Translations under genes and position numbers: made by a program
The notes under the pieces: model-generated
Told to the model about the DNA's origin: nothing
What the model saw: only the letters and a program-made list of their open reading frames with translations
Databases searched by the model: none
Source of the DNA: Nitrosomonas sp.
Lineage (GTDB): Bacteria; Pseudomonadota; Gammaproteobacteria; Burkholderiales; Nitrosomonadaceae
Direction: 5' to 3'
Assembly: GCA_024281995.1 (NCBI GenBank)
Contig: JAMWZW010000006.1
Coordinates: 62,001 to 126,000, forward strand
Length of the DNA stretch: 64,000 bases
Shown here: piece after piece, positions 1 to 9,802 of the stretch
Layout: each line of letters opens with the position of its first letter
How positions within the stretch are numbered: position 1 is the first letter of the stretch

Positions 1-1607
1 CCATCCAAGCGAAATCCATTACTACCATTGAGACCTGACAAATCCAAGATGGCATTAAACCCTGTCGTCCTGCCAAATACTACATAGCTGGAGCCGGTAT
101 ATTTACCGTTTTCGTTTGAATCAAGCGCACCAATAATCAAATCAGCAAGACCATCACCATTGATATCTCCTGCGCCGCTGACAGAATAGCCTAATCGATC
201 ATTTTCCGTCTCTCCATTCACGCGAAATCCGTTTCTGCCATTAAGCGCAGAAAAACTCATCGAAGCATCAAAACCGGAAGCTCTACCAAATACTATATAG
301 CTGGAGTCAGAAACAGTACCAATAATCACATCAGCAAAACCGTCGCCATTGACATCCCCCGCACTGCTGACTGAATGCCCTGAAAGGTCACCTAATTCTG
401 CGCCATTCAGTCGGAATCCGTTATTACCGTTCAATTCAGATAAATCGAACACGCTATTAAAACCAGAAGCTTTACCAAATACCATATAACTGCGGCTAAG
501 TTTCAGAAAACCCGTTTCGCTATCCCAACTAGCATTCGGCGCACCGACAATCAGATCATCAAAACCATCGCCATTAACATCCCCCGCACTACTAACCGAT
601 TTGCCTGGCAAATCCTCCAGGGTCATTCCGTCCAGATGAAACCCATTGCTACCATCCAGACTGGACATGTGCAGTGAGGCACTGAACCCAGTGGCCTTAC
701 CAAACACCACATAGCTAGAGCCAGATACGGTACCGACAATCACATCATCAAAACCATCACCGTTGACATCCCCGGCATCGCTGACCGATTTACCGAAAAA
801 AACATCAGCCGCAGTCTCATCCAAGCGGAAACCGTTATCGCCATTCAAACTTGACAAATCAACAATTAAATTGTCAATCGCAATTTTAGCGGCAATAACG
901 GAATCAGGATCTGTGGTAACTTCTGCCAGAACAGCCCATAGAATTGCCGGGTCTGTCGCTGTACCCGCCTTATCGACTGAATAATATTGCGAGACCGCAA
1001 TGCGGTTATCAAATAACCTCGCTGCATTGCCCCACATAGGGTCAGCGTGATCAATGCCATCCAGCGCAGTGATAGCCCACTCGACCATTGCCCCGAAAGT
1101 TTGTCCGGCAGCCATTTGATTGACAATATAATCTACGCCAAAAGCTTTGTCAGTCTCTGTTACAGAATCGCTTACTAGATTATCGATTATTCTTGTTGCT
1201 ATACTGGCGTTATAATGTGCCGCAGCCTGACCCCAATTGGGGTCAGAAGGCGGAATAGTTGTTAGCGCTTGTGTCAGCTCAGCAATCAATTCGTCTTGTG
1301 TGGCTTTGGCTTCCATTTTTTCAGTGATATAACTGATCAACCAGGCTTTGTTATCGGCGGAAATACGATCATTTACCAAATCATTCACAAGAGCCACAGC
1401 GAACTGCTCAGGCGTAAGACTGGAAGAGTAATTTTTTCCGAAGAAAAGATTACTGCTGAACAAAGTTTGCGCCACCTCAGCCAAAGATTCATCCTTAAAT
1501 GTCATCAGATTGCCGATGCTTTTTAGATAAACCGCACCAGGTGCAACATTGAACATTGCCTGAACAAGTTGCAGGATTGAAGTTTGTTTTTGTTCCGTAA
1601 ACGCCAT
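1..1607 (-). CDS. FG-GAP repeat surface protein, 5' part (runs off left edge)
   Basis: The minus-strand frame is open from an ATG at 1607 to the window edge, so at least 535 residues are present and the C-terminus is missing. A GGAG box lies about 9 nt before the ATG. There is no signal peptide. Residues 1 to about 260 are alpha-helical and hold a recurring motif (DPNWGQAA, DPMWGNAA), as seen at the N-terminus of large type I-secreted proteins. From about residue 265 come at least four FG-GAP (integrin-alpha-like) repeats with the calcium-binding signature D-x-N-G-D-G-x-x-D, each followed by a SYVVFG-type strand and NGFRL. The family forms calcium-bound beta-propellers on exported proteins. 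Type I secretion is inferred from the missing signal peptide; the C-terminal signal that would prove it lies outside the window. Confidence 0.85.
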   Translation of the reverse strand, partial: MAFTEQKQTSILQLVQAMFNVAPGAVYLKSIGNLMTFKDESLAEVAQTLFSSNLFFGKNYSSSLTPEQFAVALVNDLVNDRISADNKAWLISYITEKMEAKATQDELIAELTQALTTIPPSDPNWGQAAAHYNASIATRIIDNLVSDSVTETDKAFGVDYIVNQMAAGQTFGAMVEWAITALDGIDHADPMWGNAARLFDNRIAVSQYYSVDKAGTATDPAILWAVLAEVTTDPDSVIAAKIAIDNLIVDLSSLNGDNGFRLDETAADVFFGKSVSDAGDVNGDGFDDVIVGTVSGSSYVVFGKATGFSASLHMSSLDGSNGFHLDGMTLEDLPGKSVSSAGDVNGDGFDDLIVGAPNASWDSETGFLKLSRSYMVFGKASGFNSVFDLSELNGNNGFRLNGAELGDLSGHSVSSAGDVNGDGFADVIIGTVSDSSYIVFGRASGFDASMSFSALNGRNGFRVNGETENDRLGYSVSGAGDINGDGLADLIIGALDSNENGKYTGSSYVVFGRTTGFNAILDLSGLNGSNGFRLD

Positions 1608-1898
1608 GCCATTAGTCTCCGCGGTTTAGCCCATCATTAAGGGTTCAAAAATAAGAAATTATTTGCTTCATGCAACGAAGTAAATAATTATTTCTCATCA
1701 TACTCTTGTATTGCCAATTTTCTAAAAACAGACGATGGAACTCATGTTATTACTATTTAAATGCTAATCCCGGTTTTGCACAAAAATGCACCGCGACCTT
1801 ATTAGACTAAATTTCTTTACGCTTCTGTCATTCAACGTTGCCCAAAAAATAAGTTAGAATATATGTTTTTAGAATTTTTATTTATTGGGAGTTCCTGA

Positions 1899-2819
1899 AT
1901 GTCAATGGCTGACCGTGACGGTGTAATCTGGTATGACGGGAAAATGGTTCCTTGGCGGGATGCCAATACACATGTGCTAACCCATACTTTACATTATGGC
2001 TTGGGTGTTTTTGAAGGATTGCGGGCTTATGAAACCACACAAGGACCAGCAATCTTCCGCTTAAAAGAGCATACCGACCGTTTATTTAATTCAGCGCATA
2101 TTTTCATGATGAAGATACCTTATGATAAGGCCACAATCATGCAGGCACAGTGCGATGTCGTAAAACAAAACAATTTGACCTCAGGTTACATTCGGCCGAT
2201 TGCTTTTTATGGTGCTGAAGCCATGGGACTTTCAGCCCGGACGCTTTCGGTACATGTCGCCATCGCCGCTTGGCCGTGGGGTACTTATTTAGGCCCCGAA
2301 AGTCTTGAAAACGGTATCCGTGTCAAAACGTCATCTTTCACCCGACATCATGTTAATGTCAATATGTGCCGCGCCAAATCGGTTGCTACCTATGCCAATT
2401 CGATTTTAGCGAATCAAGAAGTGGCATTGAACGGCTATGATGAGGCTTTGTTACTCGATGTTGACGGTTACGTCGCGGAAGGTTCCGGTGAAAATATTTT
2501 CATCATCAAGCAAGGCAAAATCTACACGCCTGACCTAACTTCATGTTTGGAAGGAATTACTCGTGCTTCAATCTTAGAATTAGCGGCAGAAATAGGCGTC
2601 CCCGTCATCGAAAAACGTATCACGCGGGATGAAGTTTATTGCGCCGATGAGGCATTTTTTTCCGGTACCGCTGCTGAAGTGACACCGATTCGCGAACTGG
2701 ATAATCGCATTATTGGGCCCGGCAAGCGCGGCCCCATTACCACGCAAATACAATCGCTATTTTTTGATTGCGTCAAAGGTAAAGCTAAAAATCACGCAAA
2801 TTGGCTGACACTGGTTTAA
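1899..2819 (+). CDS. ilvE: branched-chain amino acid aminotransferase
   Basis: A 306-residue class IV PLP-dependent aminotransferase that interconverts valine, leucine and isoleucine with their 2-oxo acids in the cytoplasm. The N-terminal block HYGLGVFEGLRAYE and the C-terminal block YVAEGSGENIF are family hallmarks, and the expected PLP lysine is K160 in MCRAKSV. Length matches bacterial IlvE of about 305 residues. ATG at 1899 is preceded by GGGAG at about 1887. It is the first gene of a tightly spaced plus-strand series; the next gene begins 23 nt after its stop. Confidence 0.95.
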   Translation: MSMADRDGVIWYDGKMVPWRDANTHVLTHTLHYGLGVFEGLRAYETTQGPAIFRLKEHTDRLFNSAHIFMMKIPYDKATIMQAQCDVVKQNNLTSGYIRPIAFYGAEAMGLSARTLSVHVAIAAWPWGTYLGPESLENGIRVKTSSFTRHHVNVNMCRAKSVATYANSILANQEVALNGYDEALLLDVDGYVAEGSGENIFIIKQGKIYTPDLTSCLEGITRASILELAAEIGVPVIEKRITRDEVYCADEAFFSGTAAEVTPIRELDNRIIGPGKRGPITTQIQSLFFDCVKGKAKNHANWLTLV

Positions 2820-2842
2820 TACCCTTTACTCTGGAGTTATTT

Positions 2843-3046
2843 ATGAATCAACAAACTAATAACAAAGCACGTGAAATCGAAGTAACGGCTGATGACTTAC
2901 CGTTACATTGCCCCATGCCATCTATGCTGTTGTGGAACGCGCATCCGCGCGTTTTTCTACCCATCGAAGCAACGGGCGAAGCATTGTGTCCTTACTGCGG
3001 CACGCACTACACGCTCAAGGGCGGAGCTATGGCAGGACATCATTAA
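2843..3046 (+). CDS. zinc-finger domain protein (zf-CHCC family)
   Basis: A 67-residue protein with the family pattern of an early cysteine (LHCPMP), then HPRVFLPI and CPYCGTHYTL. This is the zf-CHCC fold related to mitochondrial complex I subunit NDUFS6, common as a small gene beside ilvE in betaproteobacteria. The start at 2843 is chosen because TGGAG precedes it and the conserved region follows; a longer reading from a TTG at 2801 would overlap ilvE. A zinc site of Cys/His residues is visible. Its biochemical role is unknown. Confidence 0.85.
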   Translation: MNQQTNNKAREIEVTADDLPLHCPMPSMLLWNAHPRVFLPIEATGEALCPYCGTHYTLKGGAMAGHH

Positions 3047-3139
3047 TCGGGTTGTTTTTTGGAAAATCATTCCGGCATACGTTCAATCAGTAGCTCGTTT
3101 TATCTTATCAACTATTACCCTTAATTTATCGGTCAAATT

Positions 3140-4516
3140 ATGCAAACCATTCCTCATGAAATTTTTAAGGCTTATGACATCCGTGGCATTGTTGGCAAAA
3201 CGATCACCGTTGAAAATGTTGAAAAAATCGGTCATGCCATTGGTTCCGAGGCACGCGCGAGAAATCTGACAGCAATCGCCATCGGCCGCGACGGCAGATT
3301 GTCAGGAACTGAGCTATCTCAAGCACTTGCACGCGGCATTCAGAAAAGCGGTATTCATGTGGTTGATGTGGGTATGGTGGCAACGCCGATGCTTTATTAT
3401 GCCGCTTATCAATTATGTGAGTATTCGGGTGTAATGGTAACCGGCAGTCATAATCCACCGGAATACAATGGCTTTAAAATTGTATTGGGAGGCGAAACTT
3501 TATCAGCAGATACTATCCAGGCATTGCGTTTACGCATCGAAAACGATGACCTACAATATGGCACTGGTAATTATTCTCAACATAATATTGTCAATACTTA
3601 TCTTGAACGAATCGCCAGCGATATCAAACTTGCCCGTCCTATCAAAATCATAGTGGATTGTGGCAATGGCGTAGCTGGTGCATTTGCGCCGGCACTCTAT
3701 CGCAGCCTGGGTTGTGAGGTTACTGAGTTATTCTGCGACGTTGATGGCACTTTCCCCAATCACCACCCCGACCCATCGGTACCCGAAAATTTGCAGGATG
3801 TCATTGAAGCGCTAAAAACCTCTGATGCAGAAATCGGACTTGCTTTTGATGGCGATGGCGATCGCCTCGGCATTGTCACCAAAAACGGCAATATTATCAA
3901 CGCTGATCGCCAACTTATGCTGTTTGCAGCCGATGTACTTTCGCGCAACCCCGGCGGAAAAATCATTTTTGACGTGAAATGCACCCGTAATCTGGCACCT
4001 TGGATTAGTCAACACGGCGGAACACCCATTATGTGGAAAACCGGCCACTCCTTTATCAAAGCCAAACTTATTGAAACGCAGGCGTTATTGGCGGGTGAAA
4101 TGAGCGGACATTTATTTTTCAAGGAACGCTGGTACGGTTTTGACGATGGGTTATACGCCGGAGCGCGTTTATTGGAATTATTGAGCCACCAAGCAGATAT
4201 CAATGCCACCCTCAATAACCTTCCTGACAGTATTAACACACCGGAGCTACAAGTTCGTACAGCGGAAGGTGAAAATCACGCACTGATTGCGCAATTACAA
4301 CAACATGCAGTTTTTGACAATGCGCAGCACGTCATCACCATTGATGGTTTGCGGGTTGAATACAGTGACGGCTTTGGTTTGGCACGGGCTTCAAACACCA
4401 CGCCAGTTGTGGTGTTACGCTTTGAAGCTGATAACACATCAGCCCTGAAACGTATCCAGGAGGATTTTCGCCGCCATATCTTACAAGTGAAAGCGGATGC
4501 TCAACTGCCATTTTAA
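3140..4516 (+). CDS. phosphomannomutase/phosphoglucomutase
   Basis: A 458-residue alpha-D-phosphohexomutase of the AlgC/ManB type, which interconverts hexose 6- and 1-phosphates for surface polysaccharide and nucleotide-sugar synthesis. The phosphoserine loop TGSHNPP is at residues 101-107 (Ser103), the magnesium loop DGDGDR at 237-242 and the sugar-binding loop GEMSGH at 319-324. The C-terminal phosphate-binding domain is complete. It starts 93 nt after the zinc-finger gene and ends 25 nt before nadE, consistent with one operon. AlgC and other phosphohexomutases cannot be told apart from sequence alone. Confidence 0.93.
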   Translation: MQTIPHEIFKAYDIRGIVGKTITVENVEKIGHAIGSEARARNLTAIAIGRDGRLSGTELSQALARGIQKSGIHVVDVGMVATPMLYYAAYQLCEYSGVMVTGSHNPPEYNGFKIVLGGETLSADTIQALRLRIENDDLQYGTGNYSQHNIVNTYLERIASDIKLARPIKIIVDCGNGVAGAFAPALYRSLGCEVTELFCDVDGTFPNHHPDPSVPENLQDVIEALKTSDAEIGLAFDGDGDRLGIVTKNGNIINADRQLMLFAADVLSRNPGGKIIFDVKCTRNLAPWISQHGGTPIMWKTGHSFIKAKLIETQALLAGEMSGHLFFKERWYGFDDGLYAGARLLELLSHQADINATLNNLPDSINTPELQVRTAEGENHALIAQLQQHAVFDNAQHVITIDGLRVEYSDGFGLARASNTTPVVVLRFEADNTSALKRIQEDFRRHILQVKADAQLPF

Positions 4517-4541
4517 ATAAATTATCAATCTTAGGCATACT

Positions 4542-6164
4542 ATGCGCATTGCGATTGCCCAGATTAATTGTACCGTTGGTGACATTACAGGGAATACCGT
4601 CAAGATACTGGATGCGGTAAAACAAGCAAAACAGGCTGGAGCGAAGTTGGTAATAACTCCGGAATTGGCACTATCCGGCTATCCACCCGCAGATTTATTG
4701 TTACGCGAAACATTTTGCCAAGCGTGCAATAATGCGCTGGCAGAATTGGCAACAGCGATTGATGACATCACATTGATCATAGGCCATCCCAGTTTCCAGG
4801 ACGGCAAACTGTATAATACCGCGTCAGTGATTCAAAACGGTGCAGTCATTCAAACTTATCACAAAAGAATTCTTAACAAGTCACCTTTCTTTAACGAATC
4901 CTATTATTTTGACGCCGGTTCAACGCCATGTCTATTTAAACTGGAGGGTATTAAATTTGGCATATATATCTGTGCAGATTTCTGGCTAGGCCATTTGACC
5001 GATACAACCAGTCATACCAATCCGGATATTTTGTTAGTGCTAAACGCTTCAGCTTTTCATATCAACAAGCAAGTTTCGCGTTATCAAATTACACATCAAT
5101 TCATCAAGCATACAGGGATTTCCGTTATCCACACTAACTTGGTTGGCGGACAGGATGAGTTGGTTTTTGATGGTGCTTCTTTTGTCATGAATCGGGAGGG
5201 AGAGCTTACTCGGCAGCTCGGTGAATTTGTTGAAACTGTCGAGCTAATTGATATTTACAACAATCAGCCCATCAAAGGAAAGCTAGCTGCACCACAATTA
5301 CCCGTGGCCAGCATTTATCAGGCATTATGCTTGGGTGTCAAGGATTACGTCGGTAAAAATAATTTTCCTGGTGTGCTGATAGGGCTTTCCGGCGGTATTG
5401 ATTCAGCATTGACCTTAGTGATTGCAGTCGATGCCCTCGGGGCCGACAAAGTCAAAACGGTAATGATGCCTTCGCATTACACTGCTGATATGAGTTTAGA
5501 AGATGCGAATGAAATGGCCGCATTATTAGGTGTCAAACATTACGAATGCAGCATTCAATCATTATTTGAGCATTATCAATCGACTATTGCGAATCATCTT
5601 CATATTTCTCCCGATGTCGTTGAATTGAATACCGTCCCGGAAAATATACAAGCCCGTATACGCGGTACCTTATTGATGGCGCTTTCCAATCATTCAGGTT
5701 CCATTGTATTAACCACTGGCAATAAATCCGAAATGGCGGTTGGTTATTGCACATTGTATGGGGATATGGCCGGTGGTTTTGCAGTATTGAAAGATATCAG
5801 TAAAACGATGGTTTATCAGTTGTGCGAATACCGCAACCAAATCAATGCCGTCATTCCTGAACGTATCATACAGCGAGCACCCTCTGCTGAACTGCGGTCC
5901 AATCAAACGGATCAGGATACTTTGCCTCCTTACGAAACTTTAGATGCCATTATCGAAGCATACGTGGAAAAAGACTATTCACCGGCAGAGATTATTGCAT
6001 TGAATTACCATGCGGAAGACGTAAACAGGATCATTCAATTGATTCATACTAACGAATATAAACGCCGTCAGGCGCCCCCAGGAACTCGCATCACACATTG
6101 CGATTTTGGTACCGCATGGTTTTATCCAATCACATGTAGTTATAAAGCCTGGTTGACCGGTTAA
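4542..6164 (+). CDS. nadE: glutamine-dependent NAD+ synthetase
   Basis: A 540-residue two-domain enzyme that makes NAD+ from deamido-NAD+, ATP and glutamine. The N-terminal nitrilase-type glutaminase domain (1 to about 250) shows Glu41 in TPELALSGYPP, a candidate Lys108 in YHKRIL and Cys144 in YICADFW. The C-terminal synthetase domain carries the P-loop SGGIDS at 283-288 and ends in a conserved KRRQAPPG region. The segment after the catalytic lysine reads LNKSPFFNE instead of the usual LPNYGVFDE, an unusual but probably tolerated variant. It begins 25 nt after the phosphomannomutase. Confidence 0.95.
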   Translation: MRIAIAQINCTVGDITGNTVKILDAVKQAKQAGAKLVITPELALSGYPPADLLLRETFCQACNNALAELATAIDDITLIIGHPSFQDGKLYNTASVIQNGAVIQTYHKRILNKSPFFNESYYFDAGSTPCLFKLEGIKFGIYICADFWLGHLTDTTSHTNPDILLVLNASAFHINKQVSRYQITHQFIKHTGISVIHTNLVGGQDELVFDGASFVMNREGELTRQLGEFVETVELIDIYNNQPIKGKLAAPQLPVASIYQALCLGVKDYVGKNNFPGVLIGLSGGIDSALTLVIAVDALGADKVKTVMMPSHYTADMSLEDANEMAALLGVKHYECSIQSLFEHYQSTIANHLHISPDVVELNTVPENIQARIRGTLLMALSNHSGSIVLTTGNKSEMAVGYCTLYGDMAGGFAVLKDISKTMVYQLCEYRNQINAVIPERIIQRAPSAELRSNQTDQDTLPPYETLDAIIEAYVEKDYSPAEIIALNYHAEDVNRIIQLIHTNEYKRRQAPPGTRITHCDFGTAWFYPITCSYKAWLTG

Positions 6165-6191
6165 ATACATAGTTCCCAAGGAACTAGACGA

Positions 6192-7727
6192 ATGAATCGA
6201 TATCCTATTGCCATGAAGCTAATGTTCTTGATAATTGCGTTATCGATTTTACTCCCAATAAATACTCACGCCCATGAACTCCCGGATTTGGGCGATGTTT
6301 CACAGGTTACCATCACGCCACATCAGGAACGGCAATTAGGCCTAAGAATCATGCGCCAGATACGTGCCGATCCGAGTTATCTGGATGATTCAGAAATAGC
6401 CGGCTACCTCAGTAACCTTGGTCATAGGTTAATCGCCAATTCCGAGGAAACCAGTGTGGGTCAATCATTTGAATTTTTCGCAATTCAGGATCCATCCATT
6501 AATGCATTCGCTTTACCGGGTGGATTTATGGGATTCAATAGCGGCCTCATCATCGCTGCACAAAGCGAATCCGAACTGGCCGCTGTCATGTCACACGAAA
6601 TCGCCCATGTGACACAAAAACACTTGGCACGCATGATTGCCACACAAAAATATGATTGGGTAAAATCAATCGCTGCTTTAGCTGTCGCTATCGTTGCGGC
6701 GCGTTCTAACGCCCAGGCGAGCTCAGCAATACTAGTAGCTTCCCAAGCCAGCATCATTCAATCCAAGCTGGATTTTACCCGTAAGCACGAAAAAGAAGCA
6801 GATCGCATTGGCCTGAATATTTTGCTTGATGCAGGATTCGATCCACAAGGTATGCCCGCTTTTTTTGAACGACTGCAACGAGCCGGAAGATTCCACGAAA
6901 CCGGCGCGCCCTCTTATTTGCGCACACACCCCATTACATACGAACGTATTGCCGATATTCAGAACCGCACGCGCGAAATGCCTTATCGCCAAGTCCCTGA
7001 CAGTATTGATTTTTTACTTGTTCGCGCCAAGTTACGCGCCATGCAGGGAAAACCGCACGATGCAGTTATGCAATTCAAAACCCGCTTAGATGAAAAACGT
7101 TACATCAATGAGGCCGTGGAACGCTATGGCTACATTCATGCGTTATTACGAGCCAAAAAAGCCAAGCTGGCAAAAAATGAATTGGCACATTTGTATCAAT
7201 TGATCCATAAGGATCCAACTTCAGCCATTCTGACTGACCATACATTAGGCAATACCATACGCGTTGAATATAAGAATGTTATTGCCGGTGCCATGATTGA
7301 ATCCCTATCGGCTAGTGTAAAGCTGGCTAATGAGCAAATAACCGAAGCATTTACTACCTATAAAAATGCATTAAAAATTTATCCACAACACCGAGCATTG
7401 ATTCACGGCTATGCGCAAGCACTCATTCAAAACAAGCAAACCGATGCAGCGCTAGAATTTATTAACAAGCAATTACAGCTCATCCACAACGATGTCCAAT
7501 TGTTTAACTTACAAGCCCAATGCTACGCACTATTAGGTGATAAAATGCTCCAGCATCGCGCACTCGCTGAAACTTATCTGCTGAAAAATCATTACTCCGG
7601 CGCCATTGATCAATTACAAACAGCGCTTCTGCATAGCAATGGCAATTTTTATCAGTTATCCAGTGTTGAAGCGCGTCTGAAACAAGTTAAGGCACTCAAG
7701 GAAGAAGAGGATAAAGAAGAGAAATAA
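6192..7727 (+). CDS. periplasmic M48 metalloprotease with TPR repeats (BepA-like)
   Basis: A 511-residue exported zinc protease. A signal peptide covers residues 1 to about 27 (hydrophobic LMFLIIALSILL, cleavage near THA). The zinc motif HEIAH is at 135-139 and the third ligand lies in EKEADRIGL. The second half is made of TPR-like helices (for example VQLFNLQAQCYALLGD). This order matches BepA/YfgC, which controls outer-membrane beta-barrel assembly and degrades stalled LptD or BAM substrates. ATG at 6192 follows an AAGGAA box and lies 28 nt after nadE. The C-terminus ends in a run of Glu/Lys. Confidence 0.9.
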   Translation: MNRYPIAMKLMFLIIALSILLPINTHAHELPDLGDVSQVTITPHQERQLGLRIMRQIRADPSYLDDSEIAGYLSNLGHRLIANSEETSVGQSFEFFAIQDPSINAFALPGGFMGFNSGLIIAAQSESELAAVMSHEIAHVTQKHLARMIATQKYDWVKSIAALAVAIVAARSNAQASSAILVASQASIIQSKLDFTRKHEKEADRIGLNILLDAGFDPQGMPAFFERLQRAGRFHETGAPSYLRTHPITYERIADIQNRTREMPYRQVPDSIDFLLVRAKLRAMQGKPHDAVMQFKTRLDEKRYINEAVERYGYIHALLRAKKAKLAKNELAHLYQLIHKDPTSAILTDHTLGNTIRVEYKNVIAGAMIESLSASVKLANEQITEAFTTYKNALKIYPQHRALIHGYAQALIQNKQTDAALEFINKQLQLIHNDVQLFNLQAQCYALLGDKMLQHRALAETYLLKNHYSGAIDQLQTALLHSNGNFYQLSSVEARLKQVKALKEEEDKEEK

Positions 7728-7825
7728 CTGCATGACTGTTCTTTCTAAAAAATTCACCCATGCATTGACTTCGCTATTTTCAACGCGAACAAGTTCGCCA
7801 ATTATCTGAAATTGGATTCAATCAA

Positions 7826-8980
7826 GTGTCTCAAAAGTTTATTATTAACACCAAATCAGCCCTCACCCTTTTGTTGGTGATATTTGTTATTACAGTCTAC
7901 TGGCATAGCAGCCAACAGAATGAATCAAAAGCAAGTCAGTATAAAACACGCAGCATTGAACGCGGCGATATTATCCAAACCATTTCTGCCAATGGCACAC
8001 TTACTCCTGTGGTACTTGTCAATGTTGGCACGCAAATCTCAGGCACCGTTGCAAAATTGTATGCGGATTACAATGATCAGGTGGAAGTCGGTCAAATATT
8101 GGCTGAACTCGACCCGGCCTTATTGCGAGCACAGCTACAACAATCCAAAGCCAACCTTCTCAATGCACAAGTAACCTTAAAAATCGCTGAAAATAAATTG
8201 AAACGCCACCGGCTACTCAAAGAAAAAGCATTCATTTCACCGGAAGCCCTGGAAATCGTTGAACAAGAAACAGAAGCAGCGCGCGCGCAACTGGCCATCA
8301 GTAAAGCTCAAGTCGAGCGCGACCAGGCCAACCTCAATTACAGCGTGATCCGTTCTCCTATTTCCGGCGTAGTCATTGCCCGGGATGTCGATATTGGCCA
8401 AACGGTAGCTGCCAACTTTCAAACACCAACACTGTTTCAAATCGCCAAAGATTTACGGCAAATGCAAATCAATATCAGCGTTGCGGAGGCGGATATCGGC
8501 TACCTTCATATTCATCAGCAAATTAATTTTACAGTCGATGCTTTTCAGCACCGTAAATTCACCGGTTTAGTCAAACAAGTACGCCTTAATCCGACTATCC
8601 AGGAAAATGTCGTCACGTACAACGTCGTCGCCATGGTCGATAACGCTGACGGCACATTGTTGCCTGGCATGACGGCAAATATCCATTTTGTTGTCGCGCA
8701 AAAAACCGACGTTTTGCGTGTACCGAATGCAGCACTACGCTTCCAGCCTAAGAACATTGAAAATAGTGAAAACAGCAAAGCTGCTAAAGTCACTAATCAA
8801 TCAACAGTGTATTTTTTATCCGCAGATCAACCTATGGCGGTGAATGTTAAAACCGGCATCAGCGATGGCAATTTTACCGAAATTCTGAGCGGTGAAATCA
8901 AAGCTGACGATAAAGTCATTATCAGTGAAGTCGCCGATAAAAAAGAATCTGAAAGTAAGTTTAAGCTACGAGTATTCTAA
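7826..8980 (+). CDS. macA: MacA-like periplasmic adaptor (membrane fusion protein)
   Basis: A 384-residue HlyD/MacA-family adaptor starting at GTG 7826. One N-terminal membrane anchor is at about residues 12-28 (ALTLLLVIFVITVYW). A lipoyl half-motif (GTQISGTVAKLYADYNDQV) is followed by a coiled-coil hairpin (about 100-170), the second lipoyl half and a beta-barrel domain (PGMTANIHFVV). Its stop overlaps the ATG of the ATPase gene by one base, so the two are translationally coupled. The adaptor would link the inner-membrane MacB-type pump to an outer-membrane channel encoded elsewhere. Confidence 0.9.
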   Translation: MSQKFIINTKSALTLLLVIFVITVYWHSSQQNESKASQYKTRSIERGDIIQTISANGTLTPVVLVNVGTQISGTVAKLYADYNDQVEVGQILAELDPALLRAQLQQSKANLLNAQVTLKIAENKLKRHRLLKEKAFISPEALEIVEQETEAARAQLAISKAQVERDQANLNYSVIRSPISGVVIARDVDIGQTVAANFQTPTLFQIAKDLRQMQINISVAEADIGYLHIHQQINFTVDAFQHRKFTGLVKQVRLNPTIQENVVTYNVVAMVDNADGTLLPGMTANIHFVVAQKTDVLRVPNAALRFQPKNIENSENSKAAKVTNQSTVYFLSADQPMAVNVKTGISDGNFTEILSGEIKADDKVIISEVADKKESESKFKLRVF

Positions 8981-9714
8981 TGTTTTCGCCAGAGATCAAT
9001 CATTCCGGCAATTCACTGATACAAATAAGCAATCTCAGCAAAAGCTATAGCTTGCAAGACGCTAATGGCAAAACGATTACCAATCAAGTTTTATTCAACA
9101 TCAATTTGACCATTAATCAAGGTGAATTTGTTGCCATCATGGGGCATTCGGGTTCAGGCAAATCAACCCTGATGAATATTTTGGGCTGCCTTGATATCCC
9201 AACCAGTGGATCTTATTGGTTAGCCGGTAAAAATGTAGCTACACTTTCCAGTAATGAATTGGCAAGAATCCGTAATCAACATATTGGTTTTGTATTTCAG
9301 GGGTTTAATTTGCTGAAGCGTATGAGCGCGCTGGATAATGTGGCAACACCGCTGTTATATGCTGGAATAAGCCGGACTCAAAGCCGCAGACGAGCGTTAG
9401 AGCTTCTCCGCCGAACTGGGCTTGAGAATTTTGCGATGCATCAACCTAATCAACTATCGGGTGGTCAACAGCAACGCGTCGCAATCAGCCGTGCACTGAT
9501 TAATCAACCGCCATTGATATTGGCTGATGAACCTACCGGCAACCTGGACTCACAAACCAGTAATGAAATTATGTTGTTATTCCAGCAACTGAATCGCGAC
9601 CAAGGCATCACTATCGTTCTGGTGACGCATGAAGATGATATTGCAGCTTATGCCGGACGACTCATCCGTTTAAAGGACGGTCACATTATTGTTGACAAAA
9701 ACAACACGAATTAA
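8980..9714 (+). CDS. MacB-type ABC transporter ATPase
   Basis: A 244-residue nucleotide-binding subunit. Walker A GHSGSGKS is at 55-62, the ABC signature LSGGQQQR near 153, Walker B LILADEP, and a downstream switch histidine lies in VTHED. It belongs to the LolD/MacB exporter group. In E. coli MacB the ATPase and permease are fused; here they are two genes, as in many ABC exporters of this class. ATG overlaps the macA stop codon. Confidence 0.93.
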   Translation: MFSPEINHSGNSLIQISNLSKSYSLQDANGKTITNQVLFNINLTINQGEFVAIMGHSGSGKSTLMNILGCLDIPTSGSYWLAGKNVATLSSNELARIRNQHIGFVFQGFNLLKRMSALDNVATPLLYAGISRTQSRRRALELLRRTGLENFAMHQPNQLSGGQQQRVAISRALINQPPLILADEPTGNLDSQTSNEIMLLFQQLNRDQGITIVLVTHEDDIAAYAGRLIRLKDGHIIVDKNNTN

Positions 9715-9802
9715 ACAACTTTACTCGAAGTTATATGATATTAGTTGGTTAAACCGGCATTCAGAATTATATTCTGTTATGTGAACAATTTCCGTTGATG
9801 CG